From Chryseobacterium sp. (GTDB lineage: Bacteria > Bacteroidota > Bacteroidia > Flavobacteriales > Weeksellaceae): DNA of 64,000 nucleotides. The stretch is from NCBI RefSeq assembly GCF_019236175.1, contig NZ_JAFAJM010000023.1, forward strand, positions 45,435 to 109,434, in the 5' to 3' direction. Positions 8,810-17,803 of the stretch are shown in pieces. The position numbers and the translations under genes are program-made. Each line of letters begins with the position of its first letter. The first letter of the stretch is position 1. The notes beneath the pieces are model-generated. The model saw only the letters and a list, made by a program, of their open reading frames with translations, ran no database searches and was not told where the DNA came from.

Positions 8810-8873
8810 CCCGCGGAAACAAGTCAGTGGTGAAAATAGCCGAAAATTTGACAAAGCCTGCAGATTCACTATT
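8810..8873. repeat. 11-bp inverted repeat in an intergenic region
   Basis: AATAGTGAATC (8810-8820) and GATTCACTATT (8863-8873) are exact inverted copies enclosing 42 nt. This may be a long hairpin ending the P460 operon or the ends of a tiny mobile element. No T-run follows. Confidence 0.4.
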
Positions 8874-8945
8874 TGCCATGATATTATTCTCTATTTTTAT
8901 CAATTAAAAGGATTAATTTAACATCTTCAAATTCGCAGTTCGATT

Positions 8946-9962
8946 ATGCAACAGCAAAAAATAAAAATTTCGCAGGCTGTCATCTGGATAAGTTCCGTTT
9001 TTCTGGGCATTTTATCTTCTGTACCCCAGCTTGCCTCTCACGAATTCAACTGGAAAGAAGCTATTGTAAATTCAGCAATTACCGCTGCATTTTCTATTAT
9101 CATGTGGTATGTTAATATTTATATGCTGAACAAAACAGCAGGAAAACGCAGCCAACATATTTCTTATTCAAAGCTGATGGCTATTCTTGCTTTCGGGATG
9201 GTAATCATGTTCGGACTGGCGTGGATCCAGCAGCTGATTCTTTCTCATATCAATTTCGGCCCGGTGATGCTGATGGTGGAAGTAAGGGGAATCCTGATCA
9301 ACCTTGTCTGCTATATGTTTTTAACTCTGCTTCAGAATAATTACACAGGTCAACAGATTCAGCTGGAACTGGAAAAAGTTAAAAGTGATAATCTCGGAGC
9401 TCAGTATGAACTGCTCAAACAGCAGATCAATCCCCATTTTCTGTTCAACAGTCTGAACACCTTAAAATTAATGGCGGAAACGAATGATGAGGAAACGGTA
9501 GATTTCATTGTTAAACTTTCAGATTTTTATCGTTTCACACTTGAAAGCAGAAAACTTGATCTGATCGGTGTTCAGGAAGAAATGAAAATCGTGGATGCTT
9601 ATCTCTTTCTCCAGAAAGCACGTTTCGGAGAGGGAATTACATTCACCAACCTGTTGGAAAAAGAGGCCCTGGAGAGTCTTATACCTCCCTTTACCCTTCA
9701 GCTTCTGGTTGAAAACTGTATTAAACACAATGTGGTTTCACAGAGCAAACCTTTACATATAAAAATCTACAATACTCAGGACCAACTCATTATTGAAAAT
9801 CCTGTGCAGCGTAAAATGGTTCCGGAAGACTCTCTGGGTGTAGGGCTAGACAATATTAAAATGCGCTATAAGCATCTTTTGGAAAAAGACATTCTTATTT
9901 ATTCAGACGAAAAAATATTTCAGATAAAACTACCATTGATCCATGAATATCATCATCATTGA
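8946..9962 (+). CDS. LytS/YehU-type sensor histidine kinase
   Basis: A 338-residue membrane kinase. Four hydrophobic segments (about 11-29, 42-60, 76-98, 104-130) are followed by a His_kinase domain with the phospho-acceptor motif QQINPHFLFNSLNTL (His164). An ATPase part with VENCIKHNV and GVGLDNIKMR follows. There is no periplasmic sensor domain, so the signal is probably sensed in the membrane. It overlaps the downstream LytTR response regulator by 20 nt, forming a two-component pair. The DUF1223 and DoxX genes just downstream are possible targets. Confidence 0.92.
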   Translation: MQQQKIKISQAVIWISSVFLGILSSVPQLASHEFNWKEAIVNSAITAAFSIIMWYVNIYMLNKTAGKRSQHISYSKLMAILAFGMVIMFGLAWIQQLILSHINFGPVMLMVEVRGILINLVCYMFLTLLQNNYTGQQIQLELEKVKSDNLGAQYELLKQQINPHFLFNSLNTLKLMAETNDEETVDFIVKLSDFYRFTLESRKLDLIGVQEEMKIVDAYLFLQKARFGEGITFTNLLEKEALESLIPPFTLQLLVENCIKHNVVSQSKPLHIKIYNTQDQLIIENPVQRKMVPEDSLGVGLDNIKMRYKHLLEKDILIYSDEKIFQIKLPLIHEYHHH

Positions 9963-10704
9963 AGACGAATTCAGGGCGGCAAAAGCCCTTCAGACCCTTA
10001 TTTCAGATTTAAAACCGGATTCCCGTATTCTGGGAGTCTACGACAGCATTGAAACCAGTATCGAAGCTTTATCAAAAGATATAAAACCGGATCTTATCTT
10101 TATGGATATTCAACTTTCAGACGGATTATCTTTTGAAATTTTCAAAGCTATAGAGATCACCTGCCCTGTTGTCTTCTGTACAGCTTTTGACCAATATATG
10201 CTTGATGCCTTTAAAAGCAAAGGAGTTGACTATGTTTTAAAACCTTTTTCGAGGGAAGATATCGCAGAAGCTCTCAGAAAAGTAGATGAATTAAAAAAAT
10301 TCTTTCAGAAAAATGAATTACCCGATCTGGAACTTCTTTTACAGAAAATAAATCAGCCGGAAGGAAAAAGCAGCTTTCTTGTTTTTAAAAACCAGAAATA
10401 CACAACTATTCCTACGGAAAATGTCGCTTATTTTTATATCCATAATGAAATTACCCATCTGGTAACTTTTGGCAAGGAGCAGTTTCAGCTTACTCAGCCT
10501 CTCGGACAGGTTGCTGAGCAGGTTTCCGGTAAACAGTTCTTCCGGGTCAACAGACAATACCTGGTCAACTTCAAGGCTATCAAGGAAATGGAACATTATT
10601 TTCAGCGCAAAATACTTGTCAAACTCATTGTTGATACTCCCGAAAAACTTCTCATCAATAAAGAAAAAACACATAATTTCTTTACCTGGCTGGAAGACAG
10701 ATAG
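9943..10704 (+). CDS. LytTR family response regulator
   Basis: A 253-residue regulator. The receiver domain (about 1-120) has the acidic pocket EDE at 7-9, phospho-acceptor Asp55 (FMDIQL), Thr80 and Lys100 (LKPF). A LytTR DNA-binding domain follows (about 150-250), with FFRVNRQYLVNF and a basic KILVKL strand. It is cognate to the histidine kinase that overlaps its start by 20 nt. The start is fixed by ATG 9943, inside the kinase C-terminus. Confidence 0.93.
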   Translation: MNIIIIEDEFRAAKALQTLISDLKPDSRILGVYDSIETSIEALSKDIKPDLIFMDIQLSDGLSFEIFKAIEITCPVVFCTAFDQYMLDAFKSKGVDYVLKPFSREDIAEALRKVDELKKFFQKNELPDLELLLQKINQPEGKSSFLVFKNQKYTTIPTENVAYFYIHNEITHLVTFGKEQFQLTQPLGQVAEQVSGKQFFRVNRQYLVNFKAIKEMEHYFQRKILVKLIVDTPEKLLINKEKTHNFFTWLEDR

Positions 10705-10747
10705 ACCATAACTGTTTTTCACTAAAAATTTTACCATTTATATTTTC

Positions 10748-10786
10748 AGGGTTCACCTTTGCATTTGTCCGGTTGAACCCTTTTTG
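10748..10786 (+). terminator. terminator of the LytS/LytTR pair
   Basis: AGGGTTCA pairs with TGAACCCT around a bulged loop, then a TTTTT run follows. Confidence 0.65.
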
Positions 10787-10835
10787 TATTCTTTCAGGAT
10801 CACAAAGTATCTACTTTTGAATCAAATTAAAAGAT

Positions 10836-11612
10836 ATGATACTTAAAAACTTAATCACAGTCGGGGCTTTCACCTCATTATTATTTGCAGCATTTGCATT
10901 CGCACATACAGAGAAGTCATCGGAAAAACCACTATCTTCAGCTTTGGACAGCAATGGGTTTGCCATATTGGAGCTCTTCACTTCAGAAGGCTGTTCAAGC
11001 TGTCCTCCTGCAGATGACCTGATGGGACAGATAGAAAAAAAATACAGGAATGAACCCGTATACATTCTTTCCTATCATGTTGATTACTGGAACCGTCTCG
11101 GATGGAAAGACAGATTCAGCAGCCCTGAAAATTCACAAAGACAGCAACAATACAGCCGTATACTTGGTTCACAGTTGTATACCCCACAATTGGTTGTCAA
11201 TGGAAAAACCGAATTTGTAGGTTCCGATACCCATGCTGTGGAAAATGCTATTCAAAAAGCTTTATTTAATGCTAGAAGCATGAAGGTAGATCTTTCAGCC
11301 AAAATCTCTCAAAATGAAATCAGCGTACAATACGATGTTCCTTCCGCTGATGCTAAAAATATTCTTTTTGTTAATCTGGTTGAGAAACAATCTTCCACTC
11401 ATGTCGCTAGAGGCGAAAATGAAGGCCGCCATCTGCAGCACTGGCAAATCGTTCACCAACAACAGCAGATTGTACTAAACAAGCAGCAGACTGGTCATTC
11501 ATCATTTAAAATCCCTGAAAATTTTTCAACTGATAACTGGGAGGTCATTGCCTTTGTTCAGAATTCTAAAACCGGAGAAATCCTGGGTTCATCAAAAACT
11601 TCATTTCATTAA
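10836..11612 (+). CDS. DUF1223 thioredoxin-like exported protein
   Basis: A 258-residue exported protein with an N-terminal signal peptide ending near AFAHTEK. The DUF1223 signature follows: LELFTSEGCSSCPPAD with a CxxC pair (Cys53, Cys56) in a thioredoxin-like fold, then YHVDYWNRLGWKDRFS, YTPQLVVNG and a beta-sandwich C-terminal part. The biochemical role of the family is not established; the CxxC suggests thiol redox chemistry in the periplasm. A DoxX-family membrane protein follows after 31 nt, as often seen for redox-linked pairs. Confidence 0.88.
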   Translation: MILKNLITVGAFTSLLFAAFAFAHTEKSSEKPLSSALDSNGFAILELFTSEGCSSCPPADDLMGQIEKKYRNEPVYILSYHVDYWNRLGWKDRFSSPENSQRQQQYSRILGSQLYTPQLVVNGKTEFVGSDTHAVENAIQKALFNARSMKVDLSAKISQNEISVQYDVPSADAKNILFVNLVEKQSSTHVARGENEGRHLQHWQIVHQQQQIVLNKQQTGHSSFKIPENFSTDNWEVIAFVQNSKTGEILGSSKTSFH

Positions 11613-11643
11613 TTTTTTTATTAACCATTAAAACAATACAACA

Positions 11644-12036
11644 ATGAAAACAAAAACAACAAAAATCATCTACTGGTCCGGAGTGATCTTTATGTCATTA
11701 TGGTTCGGAGCAAGCGGCTTCTTTGAACTTACCCAAAATCCTGTTGTATGGGATATTACCCGACAGCTGGGTTATCCGCCTCATTTCATTTACATATTGG
11801 GTGTTTTTAAGCTTTCGGGTGTTTTGGTTTTACTTCTTTCCAACCGATTACTGAGATTAAAGGAATGGGTGTTTGCAGGAATGTTTTTCGATATTATTTT
11901 TGCTTTTTTTTCAAAAATTGTGGTACTTGGGTTTCCGGCCACTATCGATGCACTCATAGCACTCTCTGCTCTTTCGCTGACATATCTGATGTTCAGAAAA
12001 TTATATTCACCGGAGTTGATTTTCGGGGAAGCATAG
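11644..12036 (+). CDS. DoxX-like family membrane protein
   Basis: A 130-residue protein with four predicted transmembrane helices and the DoxX-like features WFGASGFFELTQNP and LGVFKLSGVLVLL. DoxX-like proteins are inner-membrane proteins linked to quinone or thiol redox and oxidative stress, but the exact activity is unproven. It is in an apparent operon with the DUF1223 protein upstream. Two other members of this broad four-helix group occur in the window (39007-39426 and 42360-42989). Confidence 0.82.
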   Translation: MKTKTTKIIYWSGVIFMSLWFGASGFFELTQNPVVWDITRQLGYPPHFIYILGVFKLSGVLVLLLSNRLLRLKEWVFAGMFFDIIFAFFSKIVVLGFPATIDALIALSALSLTYLMFRKLYSPELIFGEA

Positions 12037-12087
12037 CAGAGCCAACCGAGTTTCTTTAGAATCTGAAGGATTATTCTTAACACTATA

Positions 12088-12121
12088 AATGCACGAATTA
12101 TACCTGATTAATTCGTGCATT
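12088..12121. terminator. 13-bp perfect hairpin between convergent genes
   Basis: AATGCACGAATTA and TAATTCGTGCATT are perfect inverted copies around an 8-nt loop. There is no long T-run, but the site between convergent genes suggests a bidirectional terminator. Confidence 0.6.
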
Positions 12122-12192
12122 CATGGTTAAAAGCTCATCGTATTAAGATCAGCTTTAGTCAAAGCCTGTACTTCTATTGATCTCTTGCGGAT

Positions 12193-13185
12193 CTAATTCA
12201 TAAAACTCTCTGGGAACCATTCAAATGCATTTCCTTTTTTCTTTGTAAATCCTGATCCGGGCCACGGTAAATGGCAGGCCAGTGCTCTGGTTTTTGTTTC
12301 AGCCAGCTGCTGAAGAAGTTTTTTTCTGGAAGATGTGGCAATATCCAGATCCGTATCGCCGAAAAAGCCCCAGTCCGGATGAGGAAAAAGAATAACATCA
12401 GAATGAATCAGATCTGCTATATAAACAAGCTTTTCTTTTCCTGAAGTAATGGTAGTAACTGTTAATCCGGGAGTATGCCCCGGAGCCAGCTGAAAGCTGA
12501 AATAATCATATAACGGAGCATCCAGATCATAGAACTTCAATTTCGGCTGAATGGTTTTCAATACGTTTTGAAGTGCGGAAATAATCTGATCTAATACTTC
12601 CGGCTTAGCTTGTAAAGCGCTATTATAAAAATCTTTAAGGGAAGCTTTCATCCAGAAATCATATTCAGTTTTTGAAAGAAAGACCGCCGCATTAGGAAAG
12701 ACAAGGTTATTCTGTTTATCCACGACTCCGCCTATATGATCCGGATGGGCATGAGAAATAAAAACATCGGTGATATCTTTGGGTGAGAAGCCTGCTTTTT
12801 CAAGACTTTTTAATAAAAAGCCTGTTCTTTCATCAGCAAAAATTCCCATTCCGGCATCAAATAAAATCAGTTTATCGTTGGTTTTAACGAGTAGAATATT
12901 CATAGCAAGATCGATATAATCTTCAGGTCTGAAATGATCTTTAAGAATAGCTTTCAAAGCTGAAGCATTTCCTCTTGGCGCAAATGAATTCAAATCTGTT
13001 TCGCGGATGTATCCGTCAGTCAGAATAAACAAGTCCAGTTCTCCCAGCTTAATTTTTTTATACCCTGATAAGTCATCTTCAATTTTACCGGGAATTGTTT
13101 TGGTTTCCGCCATCAGACCGGAAAACGGGAGCAAACTCAATATTCCTGCCAACAGCCCGTTTTTTAATAGTTCTCTTCTGTTCAT
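12193..13185 (-). CDS. exported metallo-beta-lactamase fold hydrolase
   Basis: A 330-residue MBL-fold protein with the zinc motif HAHPDH (His145, His147, Asp149, His150), then a PGHTPGLTV His, an ADLIH Asp and a LACHLPWPG His. The start MNRRELLKNGLLAG resembles a twin-arginine (Tat) signal and is followed by a hydrophobic stretch ending at LMAET, so it is probably exported folded with zinc. The group includes lactonase-like and quorum-quenching hydrolases; the substrate here is unknown. No partner gene is evident. Confidence 0.88.
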   Translation of the reverse strand: MNRRELLKNGLLAGILSLLPFSGLMAETKTIPGKIEDDLSGYKKIKLGELDLFILTDGYIRETDLNSFAPRGNASALKAILKDHFRPEDYIDLAMNILLVKTNDKLILFDAGMGIFADERTGFLLKSLEKAGFSPKDITDVFISHAHPDHIGGVVDKQNNLVFPNAAVFLSKTEYDFWMKASLKDFYNSALQAKPEVLDQIISALQNVLKTIQPKLKFYDLDAPLYDYFSFQLAPGHTPGLTVTTITSGKEKLVYIADLIHSDVILFPHPDWGFFGDTDLDIATSSRKKLLQQLAETKTRALACHLPWPGSGFTKKKGNAFEWFPESFMN

Positions 13186-13300
13186 ATTTTTAGTTTGTGA
13201 TTCTATAGTTTTTATTACATTTCAATACCTTCTTCATTGTCTTATATATAAAAACTGAGCTCCAGCGATCATTCAGGAACTCAGTTAGTATGTATTTTTT

Positions 13301-14302
13301 TTAATTGTTAACCAGCTTCATTGAGCCTTCCGTATATCTTTCTCCTACATTCGGGTACTTTTTAAGAATAGTATCAATGGTATCCAGATCTGATTGAGAA
13401 AGTTCAATATTGGCGGCTGCCACATTTTCTTCCAGATACTTGATTCTTTTGGTTCCTGGAATAGGAATGATGTCTTCTCCCTGGTTCAGCACCCAAGCTA
13501 AAGCCAATTGGGTTCCTTTAACCCCTTTTGATGCAGCAAAATCGTTAATTTCTTTTGCCAGTTTGGTATTATTATCAATATTTTCCTGTTGATAGCGTGG
13601 CAGTGTCTTTCTGAAATCATCATCTCCAAAATTCTGCACGTCATTGATATTGGCAAAGAGTCCTCTCGCCAACGGAGAATAAGGTACTAAGCTGATTCCG
13701 AGCTCTCTGATGGTTGGCAGGATTTCATTTTCTATATCTTTGGTAAGAATTGAATATTCAGACTGCAAAGCGGTGATGGGGTGAATTTTATTAGCTTTCC
13801 TGATTGATTCAGCAGAAGCTTCTGAAAGTCCGATGTATTTTACTTTTCCAGCTTTTACCAGCTCCGCCATCGCTCCTACTGTTTCTTCTACGGGTATATT
13901 CGGGTCGATTCTGTGAGCATAGTATAAATCAATCGTATCTATTTTTAATCGCTGAAGGCTTAAATCCACAGCCTGCCTGATCCAGTCCGGAGATCCGTCA
14001 AAATAGGTTCCCGGAGCACCACTGTGTCCTGCATTACCGTCTTTAAATCTAAATCCGAATTTTGTGGCAATAAAAATCTTATCTCTGTTGGGAACTAAAA
14101 CTTTAGAGATCAGTTTTTCATTTTCTCCATTAGCATACATATCTGCCGTATCCCAAAAATTAACACCTAAATCTAATGCTCTGTGCAATGTATTGATACT
14201 TTCCTGTTCATCCGTAGGGCCATAAGCAAAGCTCATTCCCATACATCCTAATCCGACAGCGGATAGCTGTTCATCTGTGTTTCCTAATTTTTTAAATTTC
14301 AT
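13301..14302 (-). CDS. aldo/keto reductase
   Basis: A 333-residue NADPH-dependent aldo/keto reductase. The TIM-barrel motifs are LGCMGMSFAYGP, NFWDTADMYANGENE (Asp and Tyr of the catalytic tetrad), FIATKFGF (Lys) and LYYAHRID (His). The C-terminal IPIPGTKRIKYLEEN binds NADP. It belongs to the AKR13/YajO-like oxidoreductase group. I use ATG 14302 (MKFKKLGNTDEQ) because homologues start there; the frame is open 10 codons further upstream. An AraC regulator is located 87 nt upstream on the same strand and may control it. Confidence 0.92.
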   Translation of the reverse strand: MKFKKLGNTDEQLSAVGLGCMGMSFAYGPTDEQESINTLHRALDLGVNFWDTADMYANGENEKLISKVLVPNRDKIFIATKFGFRFKDGNAGHSGAPGTYFDGSPDWIRQAVDLSLQRLKIDTIDLYYAHRIDPNIPVEETVGAMAELVKAGKVKYIGLSEASAESIRKANKIHPITALQSEYSILTKDIENEILPTIRELGISLVPYSPLARGLFANINDVQNFGDDDFRKTLPRYQQENIDNNTKLAKEINDFAASKGVKGTQLALAWVLNQGEDIIPIPGTKRIKYLEENVAAANIELSQSDLDTIDTILKKYPNVGERYTEGSMKLVNN

Positions 14303-14389
14303 GATGGTTTTGATTTTAATTTTACATGACAAAATTAGGACAAGAAAAAAGCATCTATGCTATAGAATTCAAACTAAGAATTATAAAAT

Positions 14390-15295
14390 TCAAACAAGAT
14401 TCGTTCTTAAAGCATTGGGGGTAATTCCCGTTTGTTTTTTAAAATAATTGGTAAAATAGGCAGGCTCTTCAAATCCCAGTCCATAAGCAATCTCAGCAAT
14501 ATTCCAGTCGGTATGTTTCAGTAATGCATTAGCTTCCTGAATCAGTCTTGAAGTAATCTGCTGACTGGTTGTTTTTCCGGTAATCTCTTTCACGGAACGG
14601 TTTAAAGAATTGACATGAATGGAAAGGCTTCTGGCATAATCATTAGGAGTCTTCAGTTTTAAAAAAGCTTCCGGGCTGTCAATAGGAAACTGTCTTTCCA
14701 GAAGCTCCATGAATAAGGAAGCTACTCTTTGTGAAGCATTCTGATACGGTTCAAAGCTTTCTGCCGGATGCATTTTCATGGTTTCGTGAATCATCAGGTA
14801 TAAATACGCTCTGAGCATATCATATTTGTGAACGTAATCTGACTGAATCTCAGTCATCATTTTTTGATAAAGATCCGAAAGTATCTTCTGATGTTCTTCT
14901 TCAACAAAAAAAATCGGAGTTCCGCCTATTTTGAAAAGCGGCGAATCCTGAAGGTTGCCAAGCCTGCTTCCGTTCTGTAGAAACTGTTCTGTAAAGAAGC
15001 AGAACCAGCCTTTCTGGTCTTCATCCTCAGATTCCCATGAATACGGAACTACAGGATTTGAAAATAACAGGGCGGGGCGATCTACTTCAATCCATTTATC
15101 GGCATAATGAAGTCTTCCTTTCCCTATAATTAATGAAATTTTATAATAATCTCTCCTGCTGTAAGGAGCCAGCGGCGCACAATATTCCCGGGAAAACACA
15201 TTGAAATGCCCCAGGCCGTGAGTATTGAGGCATTGTGGTCCCAGACTGGAAGCATTTCTTTCATAAAAGCCTTTTAGTGATTCATTGGTTTCCAT
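14390..15295 (-). CDS. AraC family transcriptional regulator
   Basis: A 301-residue regulator with an N-terminal cupin-type ligand domain (about 40-120) and two C-terminal AraC helix-turn-helix motifs (about 205-300). The second contains WNIAEIAYGLGFEEPAYFTNYFKKQTGITPNA, the canonical AraC signature. The same-strand aldo/keto reductase downstream is the likely target. Ligand unknown. Confidence 0.92.
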   Translation of the reverse strand: METNESLKGFYERNASSLGPQCLNTHGLGHFNVFSREYCAPLAPYSRRDYYKISLIIGKGRLHYADKWIEVDRPALLFSNPVVPYSWESEDEDQKGWFCFFTEQFLQNGSRLGNLQDSPLFKIGGTPIFFVEEEHQKILSDLYQKMMTEIQSDYVHKYDMLRAYLYLMIHETMKMHPAESFEPYQNASQRVASLFMELLERQFPIDSPEAFLKLKTPNDYARSLSIHVNSLNRSVKEITGKTTSQQITSRLIQEANALLKHTDWNIAEIAYGLGFEEPAYFTNYFKKQTGITPNALRTNLV

Positions 15296-15353
15296 CTTTC
15301 AAAATTATAAAATTCAAACAAATATACTGATAATCGTTTTTATGTGATGAATA

Positions 15354-15382
15354 AAAGCGGCTGACATTAGTGTCAGCCGTTT
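15354..15382 (-). terminator. terminator of the 15410-15871 gene
   Basis: CGGCTGACA and TGTCAGCCG form a 9-bp stem with a 4-nt loop; on the minus strand it is followed by CTTTTATTC. Confidence 0.75.
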
Positions 15383-15409
15383 AAAGTGAATATATATAGT
15401 TGATAATGG

Positions 15410-15871
15410 TTAATCCCAGTCATCGTCGTGTCCATGTCCACGACCATGCTTATATTGTTTTTTATAATATTTTTCCTGATTTTTATAGTACTTTTCCTGT
15501 TGTTTACGATATTTCTTAAAATCATTTTTATTTCTACCATAAATAATCACAGGATTTTCTCCTCTGTAGTATCTCTTTTTAAATACAATATATTTTTCTC
15601 TACCAAGAATCCTTTCCAATTCAGAATATCGGTCATTTCTCCATCTTCCGGGTTCTACTACATATACCCTGTTAAAAGAATTATAATCACGATATCTGTT
15701 ATTTAAAGCATAAACCTGGTTAGCCTGCGTTGTAGAAAGTAACAGATCAGCGATTACCGTTTGCCAGTTTACATCTGATATACTTCTTCTATAATCGTTA
15801 TAATAATCTGATTGCGCATAGCTGAGGCCGAAAGTACCTACTAAAAATGCTGTTAACAAAAACTTTTTCAT
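15410..15871 (-). CDS. secreted hypothetical protein with Lys/Tyr-rich, His/Asp-tipped tail
   Basis: A 153-residue exported protein; start chosen at ATG 15871, which gives a clean signal peptide MKKFLLTAFLVGTFGLSYAQS. The frame is open further upstream, but that extension (MIFFNKYWQ...) shows no signal peptide. A central segment (SDVNWQTVIADLLLSTTQANQVYALNNRY) resembles helices of small Bacteroidota periplasmic proteins. The last 45 residues are repetitive (KYRKQQEKYYKNQEKYYKK) and end HGRGHGHDDDWD, a potential metal-binding tip. Family and function not recognised. Strong terminator downstream. Confidence 0.75.
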   Translation of the reverse strand: MKKFLLTAFLVGTFGLSYAQSDYYNDYRRSISDVNWQTVIADLLLSTTQANQVYALNNRYRDYNSFNRVYVVEPGRWRNDRYSELERILGREKYIVFKKRYYRGENPVIIYGRNKNDFKKYRKQQEKYYKNQEKYYKKQYKHGRGHGHDDDWD

Positions 15872-16245
15872 TTCATTTTCCCCTTTAAAATTAAACATAT
15901 TGACAGAGTCAATTAAAGTGCCAATTCTGAATTGTAATTGCCAATATTTGTTAAAGAAAATCATAAATCATTGATTATCTTTTAAATATTTTCTACAGTT
16001 TTATCAGAAATATTACATTTAATTATAGAAAAGTGATAAATTCTGTTCTGTTTATTTCTTAAACATTATGCTGTTTTTTTATTAAATAAACCAAGCGCTC
16101 TTCTAATGGTAATAAACATATATTATAAAATTCGTTAAGATTACCAAAACATATCGCTTCATATCAATTAAATTTGTAATTTTAAAGGAGAGATTGCTTT
16201 TCAGCACCTCTGTTATAAGTCATTAATCAACCAAATCTTAATATT

Positions 16246-16533
16246 ATGGAAAATATAAAATTTCAGGTATCTCCATATCAGGATGAATTGCAACTGCTTA
16301 TTAATGGTGAGAAAGTAGGCTATATGTCCATAGAGGTTGACGGGAGATTACTTATTGTATATTACACCAAGCTTAATGAAGAGCGCGAAGGAAAAGGATA
16401 TGCCAAATTACTATTGGATGAGCTGGTACGCTATGCGGAAGAAAAAGATTTGCTTGTAGATCCTGAATGTGATTTTGTTCGTCAACAATTTGAAAATCAT
16501 CCCAGAAGATATAAAGATATCTGGCATGCATAA
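16246..16533 (+). CDS. small GNAT-type N-acetyltransferase (YidJ-like)
   Basis: A 95-residue protein of the short GCN5-related acetyltransferase group: a strand region MSIEVDGRLLIVYYTKLNEEREGKGYAKLLLDELVRYAEEKDLLVDPECDFVRQQF includes the acetyl-CoA loop EGKGYA. It ends in NHPRRYKDI, typical of the family. The acceptor substrate is unknown. Its stop codon is directly adjacent to the stop of the convergent MBL-fold gene, with no spacer. Confidence 0.88.
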   Translation: MENIKFQVSPYQDELQLLINGEKVGYMSIEVDGRLLIVYYTKLNEEREGKGYAKLLLDELVRYAEEKDLLVDPECDFVRQQFENHPRRYKDIWHA

Positions 16534-17637
16534 TCAGTCTTCCCACCAGGTACTGAACTGCTGATCTGTTTGATTCAGATTAACCACTTCTCCAATTATC
16601 GGGGTAAGAATCTGTAGTTTTTTTTCTTTTGCAAGGCTTGTTATTTTTTGCAAAGGCTCATTCCATGGATGAAGGGCAAGAGCAAATTTTGCAGCATGAA
16701 CCGGGATAATTTTTTGTGCATTAATGTCAATACTTGCCTGAATAACATCTTCCGGCAGAGTATGGATGTACCTCCACGCTTCGCCATACTGCCCGTTCTC
16801 CATAATGGCATAATCAAAAGGGCCATATTGATCTCCGATCATTTTAAAATGGGAGTCATAACCGCTGTCTCCACCTAAAAAGATTTTTTTTGCAGGAGTT
16901 TCCAAAACATAAGAAGTCCAAAGTGTATCATTTTGTCTGATTCTTCTTCCCGAAAAGTGTCTTGCCGGTGTAAAAGTGATTTTTATATTATTTTTAAGTT
17001 CAGCTTCTGCTCCCCATTCTTCTTCTATCAGTTTACTTTCCGGATATCCCCATCTTTCCAGATGTGCTCCTACTCCCAATGGTACAATTGCCATCCCTGT
17101 CCGTTCCTGAATAGATTTCACTGTAGGATAATCCAGATGATCAAAATGATCATGGGTAATAACCAGATAATCCAGCTGCGGAATATCTTCAGGTTTAAAA
17201 ATATCTGCCCCTTTAAAGGCTTTGTTAAAATATTTAAATGGTGAACCATACTGACTGAGTACAGGATCTACCAGAAAAGAAACTCCATCCAACTGTAAAT
17301 AATAGGATGAGTGTCCCAACCAAATGAATACATCCTTGTTTTTATCTATATTTTTTAAATCCGTATGGAGGGATGGAATCTCTTTCAATGGTTTAAGCAA
17401 TGGATCTTTTTTACCCAGAAAGAAATCATAGGTCACTTTTGACATTTTATAGCCTTCTGCTATCGAGGGAGTATGGCTGATATTCTGAAACTTTTTATTT
17501 TTATACAGCTTTGATTTTTTTATACGTTCCAGCCTTTTGCCCTTTGGTATGGCTCCAAATGCTTTCCCGTTGATTATTATAAAATAAAGGGCAACCCATA
17601 CCAGCACAGTGGTAATAATCCAATATATCATTTGCAA
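16534..17637 (-). CDS. membrane-anchored MBL-fold hydrolase (UlaG/NAPE-PLD-like)
   Basis: A 367-residue protein with one N-terminal transmembrane helix (about residues 4-25) and an MBL-fold domain. Motifs are IWLGHSSYYLQLDG, DPVLS, THDHFDHLDYPT (zinc ligands), ARHFSGR, FLGGDSGYD and PVHAAKFALALHPW. This pattern is shared with the UlaG-like/NAPE-phospholipase D-like group, often annotated as lipoprotein or phosphodiesterase hydrolases. The true substrate is unknown. It starts at 17637 or at the second Met (17631). Convergent with the GNAT gene. Confidence 0.88.
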   Translation of the reverse strand: MQMIYWIITTVLVWVALYFIIINGKAFGAIPKGKRLERIKKSKLYKNKKFQNISHTPSIAEGYKMSKVTYDFFLGKKDPLLKPLKEIPSLHTDLKNIDKNKDVFIWLGHSSYYLQLDGVSFLVDPVLSQYGSPFKYFNKAFKGADIFKPEDIPQLDYLVITHDHFDHLDYPTVKSIQERTGMAIVPLGVGAHLERWGYPESKLIEEEWGAEAELKNNIKITFTPARHFSGRRIRQNDTLWTSYVLETPAKKIFLGGDSGYDSHFKMIGDQYGPFDYAIMENGQYGEAWRYIHTLPEDVIQASIDINAQKIIPVHAAKFALALHPWNEPLQKITSLAKEKKLQILTPIIGEVVNLNQTDQQFSTWWED

Positions 17638-17803
17638 AAATAAATATCAAATGTATAGACTTTTGGCTTTAAATGAAAATATAAATTATCCGGATCTTCT
17701 TTTTAACTAAATTTATAATGTATTTCGGAAAATTTATTATTCATTTAAGTGATCATTAATTTTAATCTTTTTATTTTAGCACCTTAAAAAAACTCAAATC
17801 AAA

